Shown: positions 42,246-53,438, counted from the stretch's first letter. The stretch: 64,000 bases of DNA from Micrasema longulum (GCA_022494885.1 JAGVSM010002639.1:62001-126000), one strand, 5' to 3'. Made by a program: numbers and translations. The notes: generated by a model not told the origin, from the letters alone.

Positions 42246-42832
42246 TCAATGTATTATTATTGTGTTTTTTTAAATTATTTTTTATTATTAACTTTTTAAA
42301 ATCATTCTTATGTTTTTGAAATTCCATTTGTCGATGCGTTTTGAAGCAGCAAGACTTTTTGTGATGTTAGCTATCATATTATTTTTACCATATTATGTAA
42401 ATGTTATCAACTATCAAATATCTAAATTTAGTAAATGGGGTCTAGAATTTCAACCGTCCATGCGCTCAGTAGCTGCAAGACTTGTTGCTATCTAACTTCT
42501 AATTTTATAAATTTGCTTTTTATTTCGTTTTTAAAATATCACTTAAACTCTAAACTTCATTGTCAAATAAAATTAAAATAAAAATGTAAATAGGGGCTAG
42601 ATTTCTTATTGTCCATGCGCTCTGTAGCTGCAAGACGTTCTGTTATCTTAGCTTATATACTATTTGTTAATATATCATAATTGGAGACGAGGAACTAGAA
42701 TCCCAACCGTCCATGCGCTCTGTAGCTGCAAGACGTGTTGGGATATTTATTTATTGTACAGCGCCCTTGAGGTGATTTTCACAAAATGGCGCTATATAAA
42801 TTATCCAAACATTATCATTATTATCATTATAG
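42246..42832 (+). mobile_element. element S copy 2
   Basis: Same organisation as 2035-2618: four motifs with core GTAGCTGCAAGAC-like (near 42317, 42446, 42606, 42703), then CAGCGCCCTTGAGGTGATTT, GGCGCTATATAAATTATCC and an ATT/ATC tail. The high similarity of the two copies suggests fairly recent spread. Confidence 0.7.
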
Positions 42833-42834
42833 TA

Positions 42835-43268
42835 AGTTTCCCGACACGTGTTCAAGCTACGGGGATTTCCTCGGAAAAATGCTCGTAGTTTTTTTAAACT
42901 TCTTAGACTCCTGGGACGTAGCTAGTATTATATGCAACAGGGCCCTGATAAGCAATGGGAAGTTAACAGAGTTATCGCAAATATATGTAATGTAAAACCA
43001 GGTTGATGTTCCGTGACTAGCGTTGGGGACTCACCCCGTTCTATCAAAACTTGAATCCTGTTTTGTAAATAAACAAGCGTAAGTGTTTTCAAATCGATAG
43101 CTAAAGTAGAAATCCTCAAAAAAATATCAAGTTGAGAAAAGTCTGCATTGTAGTATAGTAAGAGATTGACGCGTACGCTAATAATGTTTAAAGCCGCGGG
43201 TATTCCTGGAAAAGTCGACATCAACTATAAATTACGCTTATAGTAAAGAAACGGCTTTAGAAGCAAAA
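42835..43268. other. unassigned stretch
   Basis: GTTCCGTGACTAGCGTTGGG at 43010-43030 resembles a SINE C head. Nothing else recognised. Confidence 0.4.
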
Positions 43269-43269
43269 T

Positions 43270-43352
43270 TTAATATTAATCTTGCCGAAAATTGAACCCG
43301 GAACCGCGGGCGCGGCAAACAAACTCGCTAATCACTACACCACGAGAGGGAT
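43270..43352 (-). mobile_element. tRNA-like SINE head
   Basis: The reverse strand has CTCTCGTGGTGTAGTGATTA and GGTTCCGGGTTCAATTTTCG, closest to the SINE at 60272. The anticodon arm cannot be completed, so it is not called as a tRNA. Confidence 0.5.
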
Positions 43353-43354
43353 AC

Positions 43355-43888
43355 ATAATTCAGGTGAGAGACTCTTTTAGGTTATCGCCGGTAAAGGGTT
43401 CATCGTAATATTTACGAAGGTGGCGGAGGTAGGGGTTACGTACGCGTCAAATGGGGGTTGGACAATTTTAAAAGTTGTGCGCTAAAGGGTTGAAAGTTGG
43501 TTTACGACATCTACATAAAATGAGTATCCATTGTTTTAATTATCTCCCATCAGAACTGGAAATACGGAAAATTCTAGCGGGGCGAAACAGCTATTAAAAA
43601 ACTTTTATTACCGCATTAAAATAATTCATTCGTGAATAAATTCCTTTTTTGTTTTTTCAAAAAAGATTACATGATTTATTTATATTATTTTATTAATTTT
43701 CAAGTACAAACAATAATTATTTTGGCGGGCTCATCGCTAAAATCAGTACCTTCAAGCCAACCAAAAAAAAAAGACCGGTAAAAATAATTGTTAAAAAAAT
43801 TGTACTGAGATAAAACCTAATTCATAAAAAAATAACAGCTTTTTTTTTAATGGGGAGATAAAGCTTTTCCATATAAACTTAATAAATG
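43355..43888. other. unassigned stretch
   Basis: No gene or repeat recognised; AT-rich in the second half. Confidence 0.4.
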
Positions 43889-43889
43889 T

Positions 43890-45000
43890 TCAATGTTTTG
43901 AGTATGTCCAAATGTTTGCAGACAGACTGGATTTCCTCTTTAGAGAGTTATTTAGATCTAAATTTGTTGCAACAAAGAGGGAAAACATTTAACTAACTAA
44001 CTAACCATCACGCCATTTCCCCGGAGGGGTAGGCAGAGAGGATAGAACGCCACACCACTCTGTCCTGGCACACTTCCTTTGCTTCCTTCACATTCATACA
44101 TCTTCTCATGCACGCACGTCGATTATTCCGACTTTTCACAAGACCACTTTCAAGAATTTGTTGTACTTGATCATGCCATGTCTTTCTCGGCCTTCCTCGA
44201 CTTCTACAACCAGACACATTCGCATCATAAATCTTTTTAGCCGTTCTTTCATCATTCATTCGCTCCACATGACCGAACCATCGCAAAGACCTTTCTTAAT
44301 TTTGTCGATAATGCTTAACTCAGCCTTGCATTCTGCTCTAATTTCGACATTAGGGCACCTATCATACATTGTTTTTCCGCACATTCGCCTGAGGGATCGC
44401 ATTTCAACAGCATTCAGTCTACTTTCGTCCCTTTTTTTCCAACTCCATGCTTCGCTTCCATACATTAGGGTTGGTACCAGAACTCCATTATGAACTGCTA
44501 ATTTAGCCTCTTGCGATAGACACTTATTTGCTACGACAGACTTTAAGGCACCATTAACTCTGTTACCGGCACTAACCCTCCTTTCAATATCCTTGTCCAT
44601 ATTTCCATCTCTAGTAAACATACTACCCAGATATACAAATTCTTTGACCTGTTTCAAACTATCTCCATTTACTACAATCTTACATTCAGTCATAGTTACA
44701 TTTCTTTCAAAGACCATGACGTTCGACTTTTGCACATTCATTAGCAAATCACTCTCCTTGCACACTTCGGAAAACATTTGAGAATGGAATATGGAAGTCT
44801 AGGCATTAACAGGGTTACGAACTGTCATTGGCTGGTTTAAGTGGCCACTTTACACACTGTGTAACATTCACTATTCTGCCCATTTTTAAACATCCACATT
44901 TCCTCAACTATTTCGTTGTGGATGTTTTGTTAGTACGTAGGTGAAATAATTCAGTCAGATGAATCTTGACCGCAAAACTAAGGGTTTCAGGTCTTAATAT
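43890..45000. repeat. family F copy interrupted by an RTE-like LINE
   Basis: CAATGTTTTGAGTATGTCC to GAGGGAAAACATTT (43890-43990) continues at 44780 with GAGAATGGAATATGGAAGTC and the core GGTTTAAGTGGCCACTTTAC, ending near 45000. The uninterrupted sequence is seen at 49365-49560. Confidence 0.7.
43991..44768 (-). mobile_element. RTE-like LINE, 778 bp, with 11-bp target duplication
   Basis: GGAAAACATTT at 43980-43990 and 44769-44779 is the exact target duplication. Minus frames 44768-44256 and 44286-44008 encode the end of ORF2: LLMNVQKSNVMVFER, VKEFVYLGSMFTRDGNMDKD, LMYGSEAWSWKKRDESRLNA, VEMRSLRRMCGK, then after a frameshift near 44275 RWFGHVERMNDERTAKKIYD, GCRSRGRPRKTWHDQ and WRSILSAYPSGEMA. 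It ends in (GTTA)n, a short tandem 3' tail as in RTE elements. One frameshift is evident. Confidence 0.85.
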
Positions 45001-45179
45001 TAAAAAAATCAATGATTGGAATTGAAAGAATATGGATATTCAAACAATAGCAGAATTGTGAATTTTTCAGAGTGAAAAATTTAGATTCCTACATTCCCTC
45101 CTTTAACGGTTCTTCAACTCTGTTGAAAAAACGTTAAAGCATTTGTCTGTCGATTCCAATAGCCAAAGCAAAAAAAAAA

Positions 45180-45384
45180 CCTAATGGTGCATAGGGCGCT
45201 GCATCGGTACATCAATCGCAGCGCATCTTGATTATTTTTGTCACATGAAGGTAAGATGATCAGTCTGGCGTTTCAAGCGCCAGTCCAGGGACTATGAAAT
45301 ATTCTAGTGTAAAAACACATTTTTAAATAAATATTTCGAACCGACCCAAAGGCAAACACGCTGACCACTACACTACGGGGCCGA
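45180..45384 (-). mobile_element. SINE family A
   Basis: CTAATGGTGCATAGGGCGCT, GATGATCAGTCTGGCG and the reversed head GCTGACCACTACACTACGGG are present. The B-box region is partly deleted (AACCGACCCAAAGG). Confidence 0.7.
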
Positions 45385-45389
45385 AATTT

Positions 45390-45995
45390 AGTTATAAAAT
45401 AAATAAATAAAACATGCATAGTAAAAGCCAAGGAGCCGAGTCAATAGTTTGAATACATTAAAACAGGGATTGGGAGGGTTTTAGAGATTCAGGAGGGGGG
45501 GTAATCTGAAATTCAGATCACTGAACGTTTTCAGGACGTACCGTACCTACCGTTTCTTTCAGGATTATTCCTTTACACGGGAGTTACTTTTTATGTGGGG
45601 GATTACACTCACGAAAGAGAAAGAGTTATTTACCGCGAGTATTCGCGAGTTCTTCGTTTGCCTACCTATGCTTGACTCCCAAAGATATCGACATGAAATA
45701 TTTATATAAACTTTGGCTTTTGGTTTAACAACAAACGTGCACTGATCGATTATTTAAAGCTTAAACTTACACAAACGTATTGTGTAGTATCTGTGAATAA
45801 GCGTATGGTATGACATCGCACGGTATACGCATTATCAAAATAATATCTGTCTCTCTCGTGCTCAGATGCGCTTATGAGCGTGACATAGACAACGATTGCT
45901 TTGTTAGTTGCTAATGATATGGTAATAAAATATGAACAGGATGCTACTGCGTTCGTCTGGATTTCGATGCGATTCTTTACAGTAAAAATATATGT
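45390..45995. other. unassigned stretch
   Basis: No gene or repeat recognised. Confidence 0.4.
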
Positions 45996-45998
45996 ATA

Positions 45999-46364
45999 CA
46001 GGGTGTTCTTTAAACCCTGTCACATCCGAAACCACGATAATCAGTATGGGCAAGAAGACAATTAGCATATTTAAAATAATATATAGAACGCAGAATTATT
46101 TAAAATAAAATATTTAAAAAAACAAATGGTTGCTTACGTTTGCAGGGGAGAAGCGAGAGGGGCGTGGCCATGTGATTGACGGTGTATCAGACTCCCCTCC
46201 CCCCTCTCCACGCTTCTCCCTTGCAGAAGTGAGCAACCATTTGTTTTATTTAATATTTTATTTTTGTAAATTTTATAAGTTCTTTATTTTAATGTGTCAA
46301 TATGTCTTCTTGGTCATACTGATCATCGTGGTTTCGGATGTGACATGGTTTGAAGAACACCCTG
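45999..46364. mobile_element. CAGGGTG MITE, complete (366 bp)
   Basis: Begins CAGGGTGTTCTTTAAACCCT after TA and ends AAGAACACCCTG before TA. Arms pair over most of the length (ACATCCGAAACCACGATAAT; GCAAATGGTTGCTTACG-like), and the apex is C/G-rich. The 46130-46483 open frame is incidental to the palindrome. Confidence 0.8.
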
Positions 46365-46619
46365 TATATATTTATTTTTTATTTATTTATTTCACAGTTT
46401 TAAAACGTACAGAAGTTCTTTGTTTCAGGTTCCGACAAGCTAGAAAATTCCTGTGTTTAAGAAGGACCTTCTTTTTGCTATAATACATATTTTAATACGT
46501 AATATTTATTCAATGTTTATTTGTTTAGTATAATATGTAAGCCTGCCTTAGCACGGGTCTTTTCCAAATAGACATTACATTATATATTATATTAATTAAA
46601 AAAATACATTAAAAAATAT

Positions 46620-46745
46620 ATATATGTATATAACACTTTATATACATATACATATGAGGGCGGGCATATTGCCTTAAGGCAATTTCTTCCTGTCTACCCA
46701 AACCGTTCAGTTTGAGAAAATAACAAGTACATGAACATATTCTAA
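46620..46745 (-). mobile_element. CR1-like 3' UTR fragment
   Basis: GAGGGCGGGCATATTGCCTT, AAGGCAATTTCTTCC and CCAAACCGTTCAGTTTGAGA match 48230-48305. No coding part. Confidence 0.6.
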
Positions 46746-46843
46746 GGAATTATACTGAATCTTAAAATTTCATCATTTTTTTTTTTTTTTAAACTTATGG
46801 ATTAAAAACATAGATATATTTTTTCATTTAATTAATTTAAGTG

Positions 46844-47318
46844 CTGGCGCGTTCGCAAAACTTACACAAACACATTTTTTATGTACAGAAAATTAATTTA
46901 AAAAACTTTGATATTCAATTTATGTAAGTCAAATGAGCTATTATTTAAAAAAAAAATTTTTTAGATTAGAGCAAAAAGAAAAAATCAGTTAAGGTTTTTA
47001 AATATTTATTAAATAAAGTGTCGCTCCCAAAATAAAATCTGACGAAAATGGCGGCAGAAAATTAGCCTTTTTATCATTTAGTTCGTCGAAAATGATGAAC
47101 ATACAATAGTATTACAAATAAAAAATGTACTAGTCTAAAATATATTGTAACATTACATTTTCTTAACCCGTTGTATTTTTTTCATATACACAACCCCTCT
47201 AATCCAACACGGATTTAAGAATAAAGATAGCACATTTGGGTAACATTTAACAAACCTTTTTAAAATCAACAGCTTGTAGATTTTTAATGCATTTGTGCAA
47301 GTTTTGCGAACGCGCCAG
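46844..47318. mobile_element. 475-bp MITE with ~33-bp terminal inverted repeats
   Basis: Left end CTGGCGCGTTCGCAAAACTT and right end its exact complement; pairing continues with some mismatches (ACACAAACACATT against GCACAAATGCATT). The interior is AT-rich with no frame. The flanks are too AT-rich to define the target duplication. Confidence 0.7.
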
Positions 47319-47339
47319 CTCTAATTAATCGACCAGTAC

Positions 47340-47750
47340 CGGACGGTTGCGCTTGCAATTCTCGACCCGAGTACCAACGGCCCGTTGTGTTGTTGTTAAC
47401 TGTAGATTACTTCGTGGTTAATATTCATTGAATGGTTTTTGGGGTGTGTTATTACTCTACGAAAAAAACCCAACAAACAATAGCAAAATTTCGTCAACAC
47501 TAACTACATCTTAGATTAAGGTTAATATTTAAAATTACCTACCCACAATTCGCTAATATTCTATTAACGATTTCCTCAATCAAATAGGCGCACTTTCCGT
47601 AGACCAAAATTAAAAAACTTTCCAAATCGGAAATTTCTTTTACAAAAATTGTTCCAACCACTTTAATGGATCTTAGGGGTTGAAATTTGGGAGTTGCAAA
47701 GTTAGAAAAAGAAATGGGCGGGCTGAAAAACCATTAATGTTTAAATATAA
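47340..47750. other. repeat block 47345-47430, then unassigned
   Basis: GCGCTTGCAATTCTCGACCC, AACGGCCCGTTG and TACTTCGTGG match the block at 33815-33890. The remainder is AT-rich and unassigned. Confidence 0.4.
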
Positions 47751-47753
47751 AAT

Positions 47754-48160
47754 TTATACAAATGGGACAATACAGTTAATTTGTGTTGCTGAACGAGTGT
47801 TTGTATTTTGTTGGGTTCTTTTGACCTCACTTAATTTATCATAAAATTTAATTAGTAGGCACCTCACAAACAATTGTCTTACATCCAATATCTTTAACTC
47901 AGCGAATAGATCTTCCGATGGATACCTCGAGGGTTTTTTGAGAATGATATTCATGATCAATTTTTGGGCTATTTTTACTGGTTCAAGGATTGAACGAGCA
48001 ACCTGCCCAAGCTAAATTGCAATATGATAGTTTGCTTTGGCAAAAAGCAAAGGAAATTTGTCTCGTAAGTTGAGCATTCAAGATATTTCTTAGGCTTTTA
48101 TAAATGTATGCTGATTTCCGTATTTGGTTAGTATGTCTCCATTTTATTTTTCAAATGTCT
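47754..48160 (-). pseudogene. LINE RT thumb relic
   Basis: Minus frame 47754-47960 reads KIAQKLIMNIILKKPSRYPS, EDLFAELKILDVRQLFVRCL and NTNTRSATQINCIVPF. Upstream, frames with LGQVARSIL continue toward 48160. The LILKKP.RYPS..LF.EL.ILDVRQL motif is the usual post-RT tail of a non-LTR family widespread in arthropods. The FADD-bearing part is absent. Confidence 0.6.
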
Positions 48161-48184
48161 AAACTTTAGAATATACCGTCTTTT

Positions 48185-48790
48185 ATTTATTTATTTATTT
48201 GACACTTTATATACATATACAATAAATATACATATAAGGGCGGGCATATTGCCTTAAGGCCATTTCTTCCAACCTACCCAAACCGTTCAGTTTGAGAAAA
48301 TTATAAATACATGGACATAATGAATCTTACAATTTTATACAAAAATTAAAAGCAAAGATTAACAAAAATAAATATAAATATATCAAAAAATAATAACACT
48401 ATACTATGAAGAGATGAGAGGGGATGGGAAGGAAAGAAGAAGGATAAAGGAACAATTTAAATATTTAGATAGTGACATTTCAATCTTGACTTAAATGTAA
48501 ATAAAGAAGGGGCGTCTCTAACATTAGTGGGTAGATTATTCCACAATCGAGCGGCTACTACTGTGAAAGAGGAGGAAATAAAATTAGAGCGATGACTGGG
48601 TATTAAAAGGGTTCTCTTGTTACTAGAACTAAGAGATAGTCCGTGTTGTGCAAGAGGTTGAATGAGCTCTCTCAGATAAACAGGCGAAGTGGGATTATTT
48701 AAAATATTGTGAAGAAGTGATAGAATGTGAATGTTTCTTCTATGCCCGATACTGAGCTAGTGTAGTTGCGTGCGATACTCGGTTATGTGG
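48185..48790 (-). mobile_element. CR1-like LINE C-terminus and 3' UTR
   Basis: The minus strand reads NPTSPVYLRELIQPLAQHGL, LIPSHRSNFISSSFTVVAAR, LWNNLPTNVRDAPSLFTFKS and RLKCHYLNI before a stop near 48465. The 3' UTR carries GGGCGGGCATATTGCC (reversed) and ends in an AAATAAATAAATAAA tail near 48185. The family also accounts for the UTR pieces at 40025 and 46620. Confidence 0.7.
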
Positions 48791-48794
48791 TCAA

Positions 48795-49048
48795 ATTTGC
48801 GAAGAAATTATTTCTTTTACTAGTGGTAACACGATGTTACATCACTGCGCGCAAAGGGATTATTTACCACAGTCGTTTAAGAAAACAACGCGACACGTAA
48901 CACGACATTATAGCACCGTCTCTAGGGGGAGTTTTTAGAACAGCTTTTTAAGAGTTAAATGCTTCGCGTTCACCGACTGCGAAATGGACCGATCATACAG
49001 CATAGGGAATTTAGGATATATTCAAGATGTTAGGGCTCTCCAAGATAG
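48795..49048. other. unassigned stretch
   Basis: Balanced composition; no element recognised. Confidence 0.35.
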
Positions 49049-49049
49049 G

Positions 49050-49125
49050 GGCAATTTCACGAGATTCCGGCAATATCCCGAGATTCAGGCAATATCCCGA
49101 GATTCAGGCAATATCCCGAGATTCG
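49050..49125. repeat. 19-bp tandem repeat, four units
   Basis: GGCAATATCCCGAGATTCA occurs four times in a row (49050, 49069, 49088, 49107). The first unit has a few changes and the last ends in G. It lies in a GC-richer segment that continues to about 49260, with no recognisable gene. Confidence 0.8.
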
Positions 49126-49364
49126 AACAGTGCGCGGAGATAGCGGCGGAGGCGGAGTGCTGAAATCTGCCAATCTAGATAAGCCTAATAAATAGGTCGA
49201 GAATTCGGGAAGCAGTTGGAGACCAGCGGCGGGAGCATTGTGGGCAGCGCGGGAATAACACATTTATATAAGGTGAAAATACACGGTGCGGCAAAAAAAA
49301 AATCACAATAGTATAAAAAAAATCACAACAAATAATTCATAAAATAAATATTTTTTATTGTTAT

Positions 49365-49828
49365 TTAAATTTGTTGCAACAGAGAGGGAAAACATTTTCG
49401 AGAAGGGAAATGGAAGTCTAGGCATTTACAGGGCTTATGACCTGTCATTGGCTGGTCTAAGTGGCCACTTTACACACTATGTAACATTCACCATTCTGCC
49501 TATGTTTGAACATTCTCATTTCCTCAACTCTTCCATCTGTTGACTTTTGTGAATTAAAAGACCTGAAAGGTTTATCACGTGGGTAAGATTCATCCGGCTG
49601 AACCAATCCACCTACTAGGCAACGACTGAAAACAATTTTCCAATTTTTTTACTTCTTCTTATACCAGGTAGTTAATTCAACAATGCTTTGAGTATGTCCA
49701 AATGCTTGCAGACTGGCTGAATTTCCTCCCTAGGGAGTCATTCATATTTGAATCAATATGAATGACTCCCTCGGGAGAAAAACTAATCAATTTGCAAGCA
49801 TTTGGACAAACTCAAAATCTTGTTGAAG
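49365..49828. repeat. family F, longest uninterrupted copy
   Basis: Holds AACAGAGAGGGAAAACATTT, CAGGGCTTATGACCTGTCAT, AGTGGCCACTTTACACAC, GAATTAAAAGACCTGAAAGG and ACCTACTAGGCAACGACTGA. It then has a second left end CAACAATGCTTTGAGTATGT at 49679 whose complement closes the copy at 49794-49828. CTCCCTAGGGAGTCATTCAT near 49726 forms its own hairpin. It serves as the empty site for the insertion at 43991. Confidence 0.7.
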
Positions 49829-49849
49829 TTTTATTTATGTATTTATTCA

Positions 49850-50110
49850 TATATATACAGAAATAAATATATAACGTATCTCCATACTCTATGAGGCCAA
49901 GAGCCCTGTGTTGAGTTGGGATACAAAAAATAGAAAATAGAAGCATATTATTTATTTTATTGGGTAAACTCTCTCCTTTCTCTTCCTTAATTTCTCCTCC
50001 TTTCTTATTTTTCCCTTTTTAGGATTTTTCCCAGAAAATTAAATCAAAATTACATTCTAAGCGCCGACGAGAGAGGAGAGAGGAGAATAGTATCAACACA
50101 TATACTGATA
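49850..50110 (-). mobile_element. probable LINE 3' UTR
   Basis: TTTATTTATGTATTTATTC at the left edge, then GAGCCCTGTGTTGAGTTGGG and pyrimidine-rich sequence, as in minus-strand LINE 3' ends. No coding sequence is attached. Confidence 0.35.
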
Positions 50111-50339
50111 ATATATAATGACAGTGTAGGACACTCACGAAGAATAAAGATAAAGTATTATTAAAGAATACAACAAACATTTTTTTTTTACATAAACATA
50201 AATTTCAATAAACATCTAGACAACACGCTTAATGGTACCATATATAAATCTATGCAATGTCTCGCAGCAGTCTCCTGCAATTGTCTCGTCCCTAAAGACA
50301 AAATCCAAACTTGTAATAACAAATATTTTCCACTAAACG

Positions 50340-50869
50340 GGACTTTGAGCGTGAACGGAGATATTATAAATCGGGTAGAAGAATTTGTGTATCTAGGAAG
50401 TATCTTTTCTAGGGATGAAAAGACTGAGAAAGATATTGAAAGGAGGGTGAGTGTCGAGAACTGGGTGAACGGTGCACTAAAATCTACCTTGGAAAACAAA
50501 TGTTTGTCGCAGGAGGCAAAACTAGCAGTTCACAAAGGAGTTCTGATGCCGATCCTAATGTATGGGAGTGATGTATGGAATTGGAATAATAATTATGAAA
50601 GTGGGGCGAATGCTGTAGCAATGCGATCTCTCAGGCGAATGCGTGACAAAAGGAATTATCGACTAAATCAAGAAAGGGGTGCTGCGTTTGTTTGGACATG
50701 TAAAGCGAACGGACAGCGGAATAACGGCTAAAAGAATCTATGATGTGAATGTTGATGGATGCAGAAAACGAAGAAGATCGAGAAAGATATGACATGATCA
50801 AATACTTTGAGAGTAGGAATAATCGGCGTGCGTGCACGAGAAGATATATGTAAACGAGAGAAAGCGAGA
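50340..50869 (+). mobile_element. RTE-like LINE RT fragment
   Basis: The plus strand reads LSVNGDIINRVEEFVYLGSI, RDEKTEKDIERRVS, NGALKSTLENKCLSQEAKLA, VHKGVLMPILMYGSDVW and AVAMRSLRRM. After a deletion and frameshift it reads LRLFGHVKRTDSGITAKRIY and GCRKRRRSRKI, then a stop. Same family as 43991 and 60136. It is cut off by the SINE at 50870 before the final WRSILSAYP. Confidence 0.75.
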
Positions 50870-50994
50870 TCTTTGAAATATTCTAGTGTAAAAAAACCTG
50901 TTTGAATAAATATTTAATGTCTACCATGTCGGGAGTCGAACCCGAGCTCTCTTGAATGGTAGACAAACACGCTATCCACTACATCACGAGGCCG
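50870..50994 (-). mobile_element. SINE family A, short copy
   Basis: GAAATATTCTAGTGTAAAAA then the reversed B-box CGGGAGTCGAACCCGAGCTC and head ATCCACTACATCACGAGGCC. It replaces the end of the RTE-like copy. Confidence 0.7.
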
Positions 50995-51180
50995 CTGATT
51001 ATATAATTGATGTATTTTTTAAAAATAAAAATTACAACGATTAAACAATAGAACTAGATTGAGAAAAAGAGGAAAGTGAATTAACTGACTGGGATTCAAA
51101 AGGTTGGACATGATCAATTCGCCGACACGTGTGCGCCTGTTCAGAGCTCGTTATCTGTCACAATTTCCTTTCTTAAGTTG

Positions 51181-51271
51181 GTTCGTTTCTCATACAGCCA
51201 CCTCACTCTAACGCAATCCTAATCGTATTTCGCTCTCGTTCCCGCTCGTACGATACGAAACAAATCACTTA
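51181..51271. repeat. ~90-bp direct repeat, left copy
   Basis: GTTCGTTTCTCATACAGCCA through CGATACGAAACAAATCACTT is repeated at 51775-51863 with about five differences. The two copies flank a 5'-truncated LINE precisely. Confidence 0.8.
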
Positions 51272-51774
51272 AAACTCTTTTCCATGTACCTACAGTTCGC
51301 ACCAACTATGCACAGAACTCTCCTCTGATTCGCTTGACGCGTAATTATAATGTATTTTTCAATAACATAGACATATTTAACTGCAGTAAACTCACTTTTA
51401 AAACCAAAATTAAAAAACTATTATTTGAAAAAAAATATGTTTCTTTATAAAAAAAAATATTTTTACATTATAAATTTAACTTGTTTCTATTCACTCATAT
51501 CAAACCCAAACTCACCCTGGCCATAAACCTACCCTCACACCCATATTCACATACCTACCAAAACCACACTCCACTTTTTTACACACGCATCCTCACACAA
51601 AAAAACTCGCACACATGGACTTCTATGAATTATATCTAACTGAACTGGATTTTTATAATTGTATTTATGTGGAAAACTGATTTGGCTTTATTTTATGTTT
51701 TTTTTTTATAATGTTGTGTATATTTTTTTGTATTGCTGTTGTTTTTCTGAATAAACAAAATTATTATTATTATA
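51272..51774 (+). mobile_element. 5'-truncated LINE between ~90-bp direct repeats
   Basis: The plus strand from 51272 reads KTLFHVPTVRTNYAQNSPLI, RLTRNYNVFFNNIDIFNCSK and LTFKTKIKKLLFEKKYVSL, then a stop near 51447. The 3' UTR is long with CACAC-rich parts and ends AATAAACAAAATTATTATTA. This is the extreme C-terminus of a Jockey-like ORF2. The flanking repeat is far longer than a normal target duplication. Confidence 0.7.
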
Positions 51775-51863
51775 GTTCGTTTCATACGGCCACCTCACTC
51801 TAACGCAATCCTAATCGTATTTCGCTCTCGTTCCCGCTTGTACGATACGAAACAAATCATTTA
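51775..51863. repeat. ~90-bp direct repeat, right copy
   Basis: Right partner of 51181-51271, starting immediately after the LINE's ATT tail. The sequence continues rightward into a GC-rich segment. Confidence 0.8.
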
Positions 51864-51879
51864 CAGAATAGGGCTGTTA

Positions 51880-52135
51880 ATTTTGTCGTCCGTTTCGGCA
51901 AGATGGCCACGAGTCGCGCGGCCCCGCGTACCGCTCCCAGTGCTGGCCGTCATTACTGTAATAACAGAGCTGATGAGCCGGGCCGGTACGGAAATTAAAA
52001 CCCGGTTTGCGCGGGACGCTCGCCAGAAATGGCCGCAATTTACCAGCGCTGATCGTGTTCGTGCCGCGATGGCGGACGAACTTCAAACGGGTTCGGTGCG
52101 TCCGAAGACGCATTCGACACAATGGTAAAAGTATT
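51880..52135. other. GC-rich island with open frames on both strands
   Basis: GC-rich and CpG-rich with an uninterrupted plus frame (51838-52128) and an overlapping minus frame. No domain recognised, and there is no clear splice pattern or repeat partner. It could be a conserved non-coding element or a piece of an untranslated exon. The open frames may simply reflect few stop codons in GC-rich sequence. Confidence 0.35.
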
Positions 52136-52137
52136 AT

Positions 52138-53438
52138 ACATGTGTCGGTTTACATCAAAAATGGATATATCCAGACTAAGCATTTTTTCACAAAGAACAC
52201 TTTTCTGAAACTGATTATTGCTATTCGACTAAATGATTATTTAGACTATATGTAGGTTGACGTAGGTAATAAAAGTAAAAAAAAAATTTCACATAAGCAT
52301 TCTTCTAAATAACTTTTTAATTCCCGCCAATCTGCAAAAGGAGTTTTTTTGCAGGGATTTCTCTCTTTAAACATTTTGTTAACACAATATAAAAATGTTT
52401 ACATAAAAATACAAAAAAATCATAAATATATAAATAAAATAAAAGTAAAAAAAATAAACAAACAATTTTTTGACACTGTTTTAAATTGTTTGGTTTCCCC
52501 ATTTTTTTTTTTAAATTTACTCACTAAACTTAGAATTTAAGAAAAAGATTTTTAAAACCAATTTTTTTTGGATCAATATGAAAGCTTAAATAATCTTAAT
52601 AACACCTTTATTTTATCAGTTTGTTGGAAGAAGTTGGAATTTGGCAATAAATCCACAAATGTATAATTTATATATAAAGAAAAAAACAAAACCGATTTAC
52701 CGATATGTAAATGTATGACGGAGGAACAATGAAAATATGTACCCATAATTCGTAATATTTATAGAGATATTAAAGTTATTTGTGGCAATGTGTACTAGCT
52801 ACATATCACCGGAAAGGGAGAGTTAAAATATTGTTTTTACATACAATTTAACACAAAAATATTTGAACAATGTTTTGGTTAAGCTTCAAGCTCTAACGTT
52901 CTAAGCCAGGTACATTTATAAAGAGAACGGCCTGAATTAATAAATAACACAAAATGAAAGGTGGCGAAAAGGATTACGAAAAGGAAAGGCGGAATTACGG
53001 GTAGGAAAATGGGGAAAACGTTTAAGACAAAAATAAGAAAAACGGGACTAATGAAACAAGTAATTCTAACAGATTCCCGCCAGCAACCCCTGTCAATAAC
53101 ACGTAGAAAAGTCTGGAGGAAACGGTTCAACCGTACCCTTGCCAACCGGTCCGTTTGGAGCTCCTTTCCCCTACACTTAACCCGGAGCTAAACCTGAATG
53201 TATTAATAGTCATGCATAGCCCGATAGAGTGTTTCAAAACATCGGACATTCGGAAAAGGGAAAAAATTTTCCGAACAAAAAAATGTTGTGACGTTTAGGA
53301 AAACATTTTTATTTTTCTTATTCGTTCGAAAGTAATTGGAGTTAAAGGCACAATAGCAACAAAATGTCGTTCACTTTTCATTCGCAATGTTTTTGTGGCT
53401 GGAAAGCTCAAAAGAAATGAACATATGCACTACCTTTT
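52138..53438. other. unassigned stretch
   Basis: Mostly AT-rich. 52900-53190 is less so and has open frames (52961-53191 plus, 52879-53145 minus) with no motifs. No repeat partner found. Confidence 0.4.

Noticed and set aside
46130..46483. 117-codon plus frame as a membrane protein
   Set aside because: It covers half of the CAGGGTG MITE palindrome; hydrophobic runs come from T-rich arms.
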